Source of the DNA: Pseudomonadota bacterium
Lineage (GTDB): Bacteria; Pseudomonadota; Gammaproteobacteria; Burkholderiales; Burkholderiaceae_C
Reading direction: 5' to 3'
Length of the DNA stretch: 36,073 nt
Assembly: GCA_021848345.1 (NCBI GenBank)
Contig: JAJZUV010000028.1
Location: 1 to 36,073, forward strand
Positions 1 to 10,505 of the stretch are shown piece after piece; within the stretch, counting starts at the first letter, position 1, and each line of letters begins with the position of its first letter. The translations under genes were made by a program, and so were the position numbers. The notes under the pieces were generated by a model. The model was not told the origin of the DNA. It ran no database searches and was given only the letters and a program-made list of their open reading frames with translations.

Positions 1-122
1 ATGCGGCGTTGCGGCCACGGGGCCAGGCGCTCAGCCTGGACCCGCGCCCGCGCCTTGCCTGCGCCCCGATACGGCCCAGCGAAATGACAGTTATTAGCGG
101 GACAGGACACTAGCATGCGGGC

Positions 123-1031
123 ATGTCCTCTCCCAGCGTCGCCTCGTCCGCCTCTCCCGCCCCGCCGTGGCTTCGCGTCGCGCCGGGCCTGTTCCTGGTG
201 CTGTGGTCCAGCGGCTTCGTGTTCCTGGCCCTGGGCCTGCGCTACGCCGACCCGCTGACCTTCCTGGCCTTGCGCTATGCCTGCGTGGTCGCGCTGCTGG
301 GTGGGGCCTGCGCATGGATGCGCCCGCGCTTTCCGCGCGAGGCGCGCCAGTGGGGCCACCTGGCCATGATCGGCCTGCTGCTGCAGGCGGGCTATTTCTG
401 CTCCACCTACCTGAGCCTCAAGCACGGCATGTCGGCCGGCGCGCTGGCGCTGATCACCTCGCAGCAACCCATTCTCATCGGGCTGCTGGCGCCGGCCGTC
501 GCCGGTGAGCGCGTGGACCGCGTGCGCTGGCTGGGCCTGGCGCTGGGGGTGTGCGGAGCCATGCTGGTGATCGTGTCGCGCTCGGGCATCCACATGCGGT
601 CCCCGTTGGCGCTGCTTTTCGCGCTGACCGCGCTGCTGGCCATGACCTCGGCCACGCTGTGGGAGAAGCGCTACGGCACGCCCACGCACCCGCTGGCGGC
701 GAACCTGATCCAGTACACCGTGGGGCTGGCCGTGGTGGCGCCGCTGGCCTGGTGGCTCGAGCCCATGCACCTGCGCTGGGCCCCGCAGATGCTGCTGTCG
801 CTGGCCTACCTGGTGGTGGCCAATTCCATCGTCGGCATCACGCTGCTGCTGGCCATGATCCGCCACGGCGAGGCCTCGCGCGTCTCGGCGCTGTTCTTCC
901 TGGTGCCGCCGGCCACCGCGCTGATCGCCTGGGGGGCGCTGGGCGAGCGCGTGGCCCCGCTGGCCTGGCTGGGCATGGCGCTGGCCGCCGGCGGCCTGCA
1001 CCTGGTCATGCGCCGGCGCGCGCCGGCCTGA
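123..1031 (+). CDS. DMT superfamily (EamA) permease
   Basis: Inner-membrane transporter of the drug/metabolite superfamily, 302 residues, the usual size for a two-EamA-repeat protein with about ten membrane helices. The first repeat begins after a short Ser/Pro-rich N-terminus with the typical LFLVLWSSGFVF helix. The second repeat starts near residue 160 and ends in LGMALAAGGLHLVM followed by a basic tail, as is normal for the family. The substrate cannot be read from sequence; relatives export amino acids, nucleosides or other metabolites. No clear ribosome site precedes the ATG; an AGGAC lies about 14 bases upstream. The gene points towards the convergent hydratase gene with only 28 bases between them. 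The 122 bases to its left hold no gene that I can see. Confidence 0.9.
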   Translation: MSSPSVASSASPAPPWLRVAPGLFLVLWSSGFVFLALGLRYADPLTFLALRYACVVALLGGACAWMRPRFPREARQWGHLAMIGLLLQAGYFCSTYLSLKHGMSAGALALITSQQPILIGLLAPAVAGERVDRVRWLGLALGVCGAMLVIVSRSGIHMRSPLALLFALTALLAMTSATLWEKRYGTPTHPLAANLIQYTVGLAVVAPLAWWLEPMHLRWAPQMLLSLAYLVVANSIVGITLLLAMIRHGEASRVSALFFLVPPATALIAWGALGERVAPLAWLGMALAAGGLHLVMRRRAPA

Positions 1032-1059
1032 ACGCTTTCGCGCCCCCCAGGGGGCGCCG

Positions 1060-2178
1060 TCACCCTCGCAGCGCGGCCAGCGGGTGGGTGGCGGCCGTCC
1101 AGGGGCTGACGAAGCAGGCCCGCACCGCATCCTCCTCCACCTCGTCGATGCCCGCCGGGTTCCAGCGCGGCCGGCGGTCCTTGTCGATGACCAGCGCGCG
1201 GATGCCTTCGACCGCGTCGCCATGGCCGCCGCCGGCGGGGTGGAAGCAGTGGTGCATGATGTCGCGCTCCATGCGCAGTTCGTCGGCCAGTGCCATGCCG
1301 CGCGCACGGCGCACCAGTTCCAGCGACACCGCCATCATCATCGGCGAATGGTGGCCCAGGGCGCGCAGCGTGCGCTGCGCGAACTCCGCCTCGTCGGCCC
1401 GCAGCGACGCCGCCACCGCGGACAGATCGGGCAGCGAGAAGTGACGGTCGATGGCCTCGCGCTGCTCCAGCAGCGCCGAGGCCGGCACCGGACGCGCGGC
1501 AGCGGCGACGATGTCCTGCAGTTCGCCGCCTTCGCGCGCCTGCAGCAGGCGCTCGCACAGCCCGGCCAGGTCCGCGGAGTCGACCAGCACGTCGCCCAGC
1601 CCGCAGGCGATGGCGTCCGGCGCGTGCAGGGTGTGGCCGCTGAGCGCCAGGTATTCGCCCAGGCGGCCCGGGCAGCGCGCCAGGAACCAGCCGCCGCCCA
1701 CGTCGGGGAACAGGCCGATGTTGGTCTCGGGCATCGCCAGCACCGAACGCTCGGTGAGCACGCGCAGTGCCGCTCCCTGGCTGATGCCCATGCCGCCGCC
1801 CATGACGATGCCGTCCATCAGCGCCACGTAGGGCTTGGGGTAGCGGTGGATCAGGTGGTTGAGCGCGTACTCCTCGGTGAAAAAGGCGTCGAGCTCGGCG
1901 TCGCCGGCGAGTGCCGCGCGATGGAAGAACTTGAGGTCGCCGCCCGCGCACAGCGCGACGGGCCGCCCTTCGCGGGAAGCCCCGCGCAGCACCACGCCCA
2001 CCACCTCGGGGTCGGCGGCCCACCGGCGCAGCGCGGAGTCCAGCAGGCGCACGCCCTGCAGGTCCAGCGCGTTCAGCGCCTGCGGACGGTTGAGGGTAAG
2101 CAGCCCGACGCGTCCGTGGCGCTCGACCAGCACGGGCGCCGCGGTCGCGGCGGAGGATTCCTGGGTGTTCAACGGCAT
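1060..2178 (-). CDS. enoyl-CoA hydratase/isomerase family protein (3-hydroxyisobutyryl-CoA hydrolase-like)
   Basis: A 372-residue crotonase-fold enzyme. The length and the C-terminal ECH_2-type half match 3-hydroxyisobutyryl-CoA hydrolases (valine catabolism) rather than the roughly 260-residue simple hydratases. The CoA-binding oxyanion segment AGGDLK is at 78-83 and GIVMGGGMG at 123-131. The catalytic-region motif PETNIGLFPDVGGG begins at 150, with Glu151 and Asp159 in the positions used by this subfamily. A conserved EGIRALVIDKDRRPRWNP stretch near the C-terminus is also typical. Start choice: AGGAG directly abuts the ATG with no spacer, whereas the in-frame TTG two codons on would have an ideal 6-base spacing, so translation may begin at TTG 2172. 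No other valine-pathway gene is adjacent, so the substrate is inferred. Confidence 0.88.
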   Translation of the reverse strand: MPLNTQESSAATAAPVLVERHGRVGLLTLNRPQALNALDLQGVRLLDSALRRWAADPEVVGVVLRGASREGRPVALCAGGDLKFFHRAALAGDAELDAFFTEEYALNHLIHRYPKPYVALMDGIVMGGGMGISQGAALRVLTERSVLAMPETNIGLFPDVGGGWFLARCPGRLGEYLALSGHTLHAPDAIACGLGDVLVDSADLAGLCERLLQAREGGELQDIVAAAARPVPASALLEQREAIDRHFSLPDLSAVAASLRADEAEFAQRTLRALGHHSPMMMAVSLELVRRARGMALADELRMERDIMHHCFHPAGGGHGDAVEGIRALVIDKDRRPRWNPAGIDEVEEDAVRACFVSPWTAATHPLAALRG

Positions 2179-2276
2179 CTCCTGGGATTTCGGCGCGGCA
2201 TGTTAGCGAAGCCGCCGCCGTGCCGGCGCCCGGTTCCGCGCCTGCGCGCGGCCCCCTCCGGTACTCCGACAGCCCG

Positions 2277-3425
2277 CTAAGGCAGGGAATCCAAGTGCGC
2301 CTCGGCTCCATCCCCCAGCGCCTGCGCGTCGCCCGCGGCGCGGGTATCCGTCGGCAGGGGGGGGATGTCGTCGTCGAACGCGGGATCCGCAGGGTCGGCG
2401 GGCGTGGCGGTGACGCCGGCCGCGGCCGCGGGAATCCCGAGTTGGAGCCGGGTTTTCAATACCAGCTGGTGGCCGGGGCGAACGTGCACGGCGGCCGCAT
2501 CCACGCCGCGGCGCACCGCGTATCCCCGCGAGGCGCTGTCGCGCGCCTGGGGCACCAGCAGCACCCGCCCGTCGCCGCGGCGCAGGCTGGCCACCAGCGG
2601 CGTGTGCGCCCGGGTGCCTCGCTCGATCACCACGCCGAGGTCGCCATTGGCCAGTTCCACGTAGGTGCCCGGGGGATACAGGCCCAGCACGCGCAGCAGG
2701 GTCGCCCCCATGGCGTCGGGGTGGTCGGCCGGGCCCATCAGGGCGCCGCGGGCCGCCAGCGCCGGCGTGAGGGCCTGGCGGGTGCGCCGCGAACTCAGCT
2801 TGGCCGCGTACACGTCGACACGCCGCAGCAGTTCGGCGGCGCGTTGGCCCGGCTCCAGCGAATCGGCATCGCCGTCGTCGTGCACGGTATGGTGCTCGCG
2901 CACGGCCTGCAGCCACAGCGCGTCCGTGACCCCGATCTTCTCCAGCGCGTCGGCGCCGCGCTCGGCATGGTGGCGAATGATCTCGCGCTGGCCCATCGTG
3001 GGCGGGTCGAGCTGGCGCGCGAGCCGGTCCTGCAACTCGCCCATCGCCACGTTCATGGTCAGGGCGGCGCCCGCCACGCCGTGCACCTCCTCCTGCGGCC
3101 AGCCCAGCCAGGTGGCGCCGAGCACGACCATGGTCGCGCAGCACACCGAGTGCAAGGCGCTGTACTGCGCGGGGTTGTTGACCTTCTCGTTGAGCAGGAA
3201 GTACAGCGTGAGGTCCGGGCATTCGCGCGCCAGCAGCAACAGGTCATCGACGGCCTGCCCGATGCGCTCCAGCCAGGACGCGTCCAGGCTTTGCGCCAGC
3301 AGCAGTTGCGCCACCTTGCCGCGCAGACGCTCCACCGCCGCCAGGCCGTCGCCGACGCGCTGCATGTACTGCCGTGCGGCTACTGCGTCCTCGGCCTGCG
3401 CCGCGAAGCCCACCTTCTGATTCAT
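2277..3425 (-). CDS. degenerate HD-GYP-like domain protein
   Basis: A 382-residue cytoplasmic protein with an N-terminal helical region (1-85), an HD-GYP-like core (about 86-215) and a C-terminal beta-rich domain followed by a Pro/Asp-rich tail. HD-GYP enzymes hydrolyse cyclic di-GMP, but the metal-binding signature is eroded here. His92 of the LHS motif and the RHHAERG (151-157) and HH (178-179) positions survive. The HD dyad is replaced by Asn125-Val126, and the HHExxDGxGYP signature reads HHTVHDDGDAD. It is therefore probably not a phosphodiesterase and may act by binding or as a scaffold. The open frame continues upstream to a TTG at 3476; I chose the ATG at 3425 because it is the first ATG and fits the domain boundary. 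Confidence 0.75.
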   Translation of the reverse strand: MNQKVGFAAQAEDAVAARQYMQRVGDGLAAVERLRGKVAQLLLAQSLDASWLERIGQAVDDLLLLARECPDLTLYFLLNEKVNNPAQYSALHSVCCATMVVLGATWLGWPQEEVHGVAGAALTMNVAMGELQDRLARQLDPPTMGQREIIRHHAERGADALEKIGVTDALWLQAVREHHTVHDDGDADSLEPGQRAAELLRRVDVYAAKLSSRRTRQALTPALAARGALMGPADHPDAMGATLLRVLGLYPPGTYVELANGDLGVVIERGTRAHTPLVASLRRGDGRVLLVPQARDSASRGYAVRRGVDAAAVHVRPGHQLVLKTRLQLGIPAAAAGVTATPADPADPAFDDDIPPLPTDTRAAGDAQALGDGAEAHLDSLP

Positions 3426-3566
3426 GTCGTGGAATAGGTCCCTGCGGATACGGGCGCGCGCAGCGCCCGTGGACAAACAAACAGCATACTTCCGGCAGAG
3501 GCATTCGCGCGGCCCGATCCCGGAAAATTCCCGTGCGAGGTCAAATTTTCCTGTTTTGCGACACTC

Positions 3567-4160
3567 TCAGGCGACACTCTCACGGCGCCAGGCGCAATCG
3601 ACCGCGTGATCGTCCACCATGCCCACCGCCTGCATCCAGGCATGGACGATGGTCGGGCCGACGAAGCGAAAGCCCCGGCGCTTGAGCTCGGCCGACACGC
3701 GCTCGCTCAGCGGCGTGCTCGCGGCCACGTGCACGCCGTCGCCGCGCAACGGCCGGCCGCCGACGAAGTCCCAGCACCAGGCGGCGAAGTCCTCGCCCCG
3801 CTCGCGCATCGCGCACCACACCCGCGCGCCGTCGATGGTGGCCTGGATCTTGGCGCGCGAACGCACGATGCCGGCATCGCCGAGCAGGCGCTGCACGTCG
3901 GCTTCGCCGAAGCCAGCCACGCGCTCCGGATCGAAGCCCTCGAAGGCCCGCCGAAAGGCCTCGCGCTTGCGCAACACCACATCCCAGGACAGGCCGGCCT
4001 GAAAGCCCTCGAGCATCAGCATCTCCCACAGCATGCGCGAATCGTGCTGGGGCACGCCCCATTCGGCATCGTGATAGGCGCACAGGCTCGGGCTGCCCAG
4101 CGCCCACGCACAGCGCGGGCGGCCGTCGGGCTGGAAGGGCGCGGAACTTCGGGTGGGCAC
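3567..4160 (-). CDS. tag: DNA-3-methyladenine glycosylase I
   Basis: Base-excision repair enzyme that removes 3-methyladenine from alkylated DNA. All landmarks of E. coli Tag are present with a constant offset of 13 residues: the zinc ligands Cys17, His30, His185 and Cys189, and the base-pocket residues Glu51 and Trp59 in LMLEGFQAGLSW. The typical YHDAEWG motif spans 29-35. The frame is open further upstream to an ATG at 4223, but that extension is basic and unlike the family. The GTG at 4160 has an AGGAG (4168-4172) seven bases before it and gives 197 residues, close to the family's 187-200, so GTG is the likely start. It lies downstream of the efflux operon on the same strand, separated by 72 bases. 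Confidence 0.93.
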   Translation of the reverse strand: MPTRSSAPFQPDGRPRCAWALGSPSLCAYHDAEWGVPQHDSRMLWEMLMLEGFQAGLSWDVVLRKREAFRRAFEGFDPERVAGFGEADVQRLLGDAGIVRSRAKIQATIDGARVWCAMRERGEDFAAWCWDFVGGRPLRGDGVHVAASTPLSERVSAELKRRGFRFVGPTIVHAWMQAVGMVDDHAVDCAWRRESVA

Positions 4161-4232
4161 GTTGCGGCTCCTGCAAGGACCGCGGCAGCGCGGCGACACC
4201 CGATGATGCCATGCCGCGGGCAACCACGGTGC

Positions 4233-5634
4233 TCAGCGCGGCCCCGCGCCCATGGCGGTGAACCATTGCGCGGTGTCCGCCAGCTGCCGCGCGCGGGCCT
4301 GGGTGTCGCCGATGCGGGCCTGCGCGAAGGCGCGCTGGGCGGCCAGCACCTGCAGCACGCTGCCGGCGCCCGCCGCGTAGGCGTCGCGCGCCATGCGCAG
4401 CGATTCGGCGGCGCTGTCCAGCGCCAGGCGCTGCGCCGCCACCGCCTGCGCATCGTGCTGCAAGGCCTGCAGCACGTCGGCGACCTGCGCGAAGGCCTGC
4501 AGCACGGTCTGGCGGTACAGCTGCAGCTGGCCTTCATAGGCCTGTTGCGCGGCGCGCCGCTGCGCCCGCAGCGCACCCCCGTGCCACAGCGGCGCGCCGA
4601 GCGCCGCGGACAGGCTCCAGGCCTGCCCGCCCGAGAACAGCGTACCCAGGCTGGCGGACTGCGCGGTCCAGCTCGCATCCAGCGCGATGCGGGGATACAG
4701 CTCCGCCTCGGCCACCCCGATGGCGGCGCTGGCCGCGTGCAGCTGCGCCTCGGCGGCGCGGATGTCCGGGCGCCTGCGCACCAGGCTCGATGGCACCACC
4801 ATGGCCAGCTCCTCGGGCAGGCGCAGGCCGGCCAGCTCGAACTCCGGCGCCTGCCACGTGCCGGCACCGCGGCCGACCAGCAGGGCCAGTGCGTCCCGCG
4901 CCACGGCCAGCTGCTGGCGCAGCGCCGGCTCGATCGCCTGATCCGCGGCCAACTGGGCGCGCGCCGCGGCCACGTCCGCCCCGGAAGCGCGGCCTGCGCC
5001 GCGGGCCAGCTCCACCAGCTCCAGGTTGTCGCGGTCGGAGGCGACGATCTCGCGCACGGCCAGCAGTTGTTCGCGCGCCGAGGCGGCGGCCACGGCCTGG
5101 CCCACCACCTGGCCGCTCAGGGCCAGGCGCACGGCATCGAGCTGCGCCGCCTGCACCTCGGCCAGCGCCTGCTGCTGTTCGACCAGGCGGCGCGTGCCGC
5201 CGAACACGTCGGGCGCGTAGCTCACCAGGGGCCCGGCGCTGTACTGCTCGGCCACGGCCGCCCCGACCTGGGCGCTGCCGCGCGAGCCCGCGGCCTGCGC
5301 ATCGACCCATGGCAGCGCGGCGCCGCGCGCCACCAGCACCTGCTCGCGTGCCTGCGCCAGCGCGGCCCGCGCCTGGGCCAGCGTGGGGCTGTCGGCCAGC
5401 GCCAGGCGCACGGTGGCGTCGAGGCTGCTGCTGCCGAAGGCCTCCCACCAGCGTGCAGGCGCGACCTCGGTCGCCAGCAGGCGCTGCGCCGGCGCGGACC
5501 CGGCCGGCGCCAACAGGACCGGCCGCGGCGTGTACGCGGCCTCGACGGGCGCACTCGGCGGGTGGAAATCGGGCCCCACGGTGCAGCCGCCCAGCAGCAG
5601 GCTTGCGACCAGCCCGACGCGCGCGGATCGAGGG

Positions 5635-5642
<8 letters not shown>
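4233..5642 (-). CDS. outer-membrane efflux lipoprotein, NodT/TolC family
   Basis: Outer-membrane channel of a tripartite efflux system, 469 residues. The N-terminus MSSPRSARVGLVASLLLGGC is a lipoprotein signal with the acylated cysteine at residue 20. It is followed by TVGPDFHPP, the standard start of NodT-type RND/ABC outer-membrane factors. Two long Ala/Gln-rich coiled-coil repeats follow, as expected for OEP-family alpha-barrel hairpins, with a conserved VRRRPDIRAAEAQLHAASA segment in the second half. The ATG overlaps the end of the preceding macB by 8 bases, so the two are translationally linked and the protein most likely serves the MacAB pump. The specific substrate is unknown. Confidence 0.92.
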
Positions 5643-7794
<2,152 letters not shown>

Positions 7795-7809
7795 CGCCGC
7801 CCCGCGCCT

Positions 7810-9042
7810 CTACATTCCCAGGCGCAACGGCGTGCCGGCGCGCGCGCCGGCGGTCGCGGCGTCGCGCTGCTCGCCGACGATCACCGCGTCGCCCTGGCGC
7901 AGCGCCCCGCCCAGCACCTCGGCGTAGGTATCGTCGTCCAGGCCGATGCGCAGCGGCAGCTCCACGGGCTTGCCGTCGCGCAAAACCCAGACCTGTGACG
8001 CCGCGCCCGGCTTGCGGGCCGGCGCCGTCGGCGCGCCGTTCGCTTCCGGCCGGAAGCGCAGCGCCTGATCGGGCACGCGCAGCACGTCGCGGCGCTGCGC
8101 GGTGACGATGTCCACGGTGGCCGTCATGCCCGGCTTGAGCAGCAATGCGGCATTGTCGACGCCGAGCACCACGTCGTAGGTGATGACGTTCTGCACCGAT
8201 TGCGGCGCCTGTCGCACCTGCACGACGCGGGCTTCGAAGGGCTTGCCCGGGTAGGCTTCCACGGTGAACCCGGCAGGGTTGCCGTCGCGCACGCTGCCGA
8301 TGTCGCTTTCGCTGACGTTGGTGTCCACCTGCATGCGGGTCAGATCGGTCGCGATCAGGAACAGCGTCGGTGTCTGGAAGCTGGCCGCCACCGTCTGTCC
8401 GATGGTCACGTTGCGCGACACCACGATGCCGTCCACCGGCGAGACGATGCTGGTGTAGCCCAGGTTGACCCGCGCGGCCTCCAGCGCGGCCTCGCGCTCG
8501 CGCACCGTGGCCTGGTCCAGGTTCAGCTGCGCGCGCGCCTGCTCGAGAGCGTTGCGCGCGGCATCCACCACGTCCTGCGACACCACGCCGCGCCCGATCA
8601 GCGAGGCCTGGCGACGCTCGTTGATGCGCGCGTAGTCCAGCGCCGCACGGTCCTTGTCCAGCTGGGCGCGTGCCACCGCGAGTTGCGCCAGGTTCTCGTC
8701 CACCACGGTCTGGTAGGGCCGCGGGTCGATGCGCGCGCACAGCTGCCCCTTGTGCACCCGGGTGTTGAAGTCGCAGGACTGGGACTGGATCACCCCCGAG
8801 ACGTAGGAACCGACGATGACGGTGAGCACCGGGTTGACGGTGCCGGTGGCGTGGATGCTGCGCGTCACGTCGCCACGGGTGACCGGCGCCGTCAGGTAAC
8901 GCACCGCGGGCGGGCGCCGGGCTAGCCACCAGGCCAGGCCCAGCGCGCCCGCCAGCACGAGCGCGGCGAGGGCCGCGGCCATGCGCAGCAGGCGCGCGCG
9001 AGCCCGCGGGGTGCGCGGCGATCGAGCAGGCGAAGCGGACAC
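7810..9042 (-). CDS. macA: MacA-type periplasmic adaptor (HlyD/RND membrane fusion protein)
   Basis: Periplasmic adaptor linking MacB to the outer-membrane channel, about 410 residues. An Arg/Pro-rich cytoplasmic start precedes one membrane helix (about 22-44). Then come the barrel-sandwich motif GTVNPVLTVIVGSYVSGVI, a long alpha-helical hairpin rich in Ala, Gln and Arg, and the second lipoyl half GYTSIVSPVDGIVVSRNVTIGQTV. Start: the frame is open to a GTG at 9063, but the GTG at 9042 is preceded by a GGGAG (9049-9053) at 6-base spacing, so I prefer 9042. That GGGAG is part of the palindrome GGGAGCTCCC, which could fold over the start. It is the first gene of the macA-macB-outer-membrane-factor operon. 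Confidence 0.92.
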   Translation of the reverse strand: MSASPARSPRTPRARARLLRMAAALAALVLAGALGLAWWLARRPPAVRYLTAPVTRGDVTRSIHATGTVNPVLTVIVGSYVSGVIQSQSCDFNTRVHKGQLCARIDPRPYQTVVDENLAQLAVARAQLDKDRAALDYARINERRQASLIGRGVVSQDVVDAARNALEQARAQLNLDQATVREREAALEAARVNLGYTSIVSPVDGIVVSRNVTIGQTVAASFQTPTLFLIATDLTRMQVDTNVSESDIGSVRDGNPAGFTVEAYPGKPFEARVVQVRQAPQSVQNVITYDVVLGVDNAALLLKPGMTATVDIVTAQRRDVLRVPDQALRFRPEANGAPTAPARKPGAASQVWVLRDGKPVELPLRIGLDDDTYAEVLGGALRQGDAVIVGEQRDAATAGARAGTPLRLGM

Positions 9043-9122
9043 GGGGAGCTCCCGCGATTGCACATACCCATTTCTAGCTCCGCGCTCGCCGGCGCGCGTT
9101 GACCCAGGTCAGCGCGGAGGTG

Positions 9123-9314
9123 TCAGAGCAGGTGGATGGCCTGCGCGGGGAACATCCAGTCGATGGCGCTTCCCAGCATCCAGCAGGCGATGCTGGCGAG
9201 CAGGAACACCAGCATCTTGCGCACCATGCCGGGCTCGAGCCAATCCTCCAGGCGCCGGTGCAGCCACCAGGCGAGGATGGGATAGGCGAGCGTGGAAAGG
9301 ATGATGGAGTACAT
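9123..9314 (-). CDS. small hypothetical membrane protein
   Basis: A 63-residue protein that I cannot assign to a family. It shows two hydrophobic stretches, residues 1-18 (MYSIILSTLAYPILAWWL) and about 34-55 (KMLVFLLASIACWMLGSAI). They are joined by a charged loop RRLEDWLEPGMVRK, which suggests a two-helix inner-membrane protein. It sits alone between the efflux operon and the stress-kinase gene on the same strand. No Shine-Dalgarno sequence is visible, and an inverted repeat (9321-9343) lies just in front of its ATG. Support is the hydrophobic pattern and the absence of a better frame in the interval. Confidence 0.55.
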   Translation of the reverse strand: MYSIILSTLAYPILAWWLHRRLEDWLEPGMVRKMLVFLLASIACWMLGSAIDWMFPAQAIHLL

Positions 9315-9320
9315 GGCGCT

Positions 9321-9343
9321 GGGCGGATTCTAGTTTTCCGCCC
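9321..9343. repeat. inverted repeat upstream of the small membrane protein gene
   Basis: Perfect 7-base arms, GGGCGGA and TCCGCCC, flank a 9-base AT-rich loop. The repeat lies between the end of the stress-kinase gene and the ATG of the 63-residue protein, both on the minus strand. It could be a weak terminator for the kinase gene or a hairpin close to the ribosome-binding region of the small gene. No T-run follows it. Confidence 0.4.
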
Positions 9344-9391
9344 GGCGCAAGCTGTTACCAAATGAGAGGCCGTCGCGCGCCCCCGGGCGCC

Positions 9392-10384
9392 TCACGCCCC
9401 CGCCAGCGGAGGGTCCTGCATCAACGCCACCTGCTCGCGCAACTCCAGGATGCGGTCCTGCCAGTAGCGCGCGCCGCCGAACCAGGGAAAGGCCGCCGGA
9501 AACGCCGGATCGTGCCAGCGCCAGGCGATCCAGGCGCTGTAGTGCAACAGGCGCAATGTGCGCAGCGCCTCCACCAGGCGCAGCTCGCGGGGGTCGAATT
9601 CCCGGAACATCTCGTAGCCGCGCAGCAGCGCGTCGAGCTGGCGGCGCATGTCCTGGGGATCGCCGCCCAGCAGCATCCACAGGTCCTGCACCGCGGGCGC
9701 GCAGCGACTGTCGTCGAAATCGACGAAATGCGGCCCCTCGTCGGTCCACAGGAGGTTGCCCGCGTGGCAGTCGGCATGCACGCGCAGCATGCGGATCTCG
9801 CCGGCGCCGTCCCAGGCCCGGTGCACGCCCTGCAGCGCCAGGTCGGCCACGGCGCTCCAGGCCTCGCGCAACTCGAGGGGAATCCAGTCGCCCTGCAGCA
9901 GGAAGTCGCGCGAGTCGTCGCCGAATACGCCCGGCTCGAGGGGCGGCCGGTGCGCATAGCCGGCTTCGGCGCCCACCGCGTGGATGCGCCCGAGGAAGCG
10001 CCCGATGCGCTCCAGCACCGCCTCCTGCTCGATCTCCGGCGTGCGACCGCCCTGGCGGTCGAACAGCGCGAAGCGGTGCTTGCCGTGGCGATGCAACGTG
10101 GCGCCATGCAGCACCCGCGGGGGCACCACGGGAATCTCGCGCGCCGCGAGCTCCAGGCAGAAGGCATGCTCCTCCAGGATGGCCGGATCGCTCCAGCGCC
10201 CGGGGCGGTAGAACTTGGCGATGCAACTTCCGCCGTCCTCCAGCCCGAGCTGGAACACGCGGTTCTCGAAACTGTTGAGTTGCAGCAGGCGGCCGTCGCA
10301 GCGCGGCCCGACGCTTTCCACGGCGTCGAGCACGGCCTCGGGGCCGAGGTCGGCGTAGGGAGTTTCGGAGGGTGCAGGATTCAC
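9392..10384 (-). CDS. srkA: SrkA/YihE-type stress response serine/threonine kinase
   Basis: Cytoplasmic protein kinase-like phosphotransferase related to E. coli SrkA (YihE), which protects cells from stress-induced death. It has 330 residues, essentially the length of E. coli SrkA. The ATP-binding lysine lies in CIAKFYRPGRW (Lys57), in the family's usual context. The catalytic loop HADCHAGN (203-210) supplies Asp205 and Asn210, and VDFDD (221-225) supplies the metal-binding aspartates. No ATG occurs near the N-terminus. The GTG at 10384 gives the canonical length and is chosen; the open frame further upstream has composition unlike the family. It follows the ccm operon on the same strand after 121 bases. 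Confidence 0.9.
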   Translation of the reverse strand: MNPAPSETPYADLGPEAVLDAVESVGPRCDGRLLQLNSFENRVFQLGLEDGGSCIAKFYRPGRWSDPAILEEHAFCLELAAREIPVVPPRVLHGATLHRHGKHRFALFDRQGGRTPEIEQEAVLERIGRFLGRIHAVGAEAGYAHRPPLEPGVFGDDSRDFLLQGDWIPLELREAWSAVADLALQGVHRAWDGAGEIRMLRVHADCHAGNLLWTDEGPHFVDFDDSRCAPAVQDLWMLLGGDPQDMRRQLDALLRGYEMFREFDPRELRLVEALRTLRLLHYSAWIAWRWHDPAFPAAFPWFGGARYWQDRILELREQVALMQDPPLAGA

Positions 10385-10447
10385 GGCGATGCGCAGCCCG
10401 CCGACCCGCCGCAGTCGCGGGCCAGGTTCCGGGCCGGCGCAGTGTAC

Positions 10448-10460
10448 CCCGGCAGCCGGG
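10448..10460. terminator. possible weak hairpin after ccmI
   Basis: A short GC hairpin (CCCGG, loop CAG, CCGGG) lies in the 121-base gap between the ccmI stop and the stress-kinase start. It has no T-run, so if it ends transcription it does so inefficiently or with Rho. Confidence 0.25.
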
Positions 10461-10505
10461 CCGCCCCCGCCAGCAAGGCGCCCCGCCCTCCCGAGGGCCG
10501 CGCCC

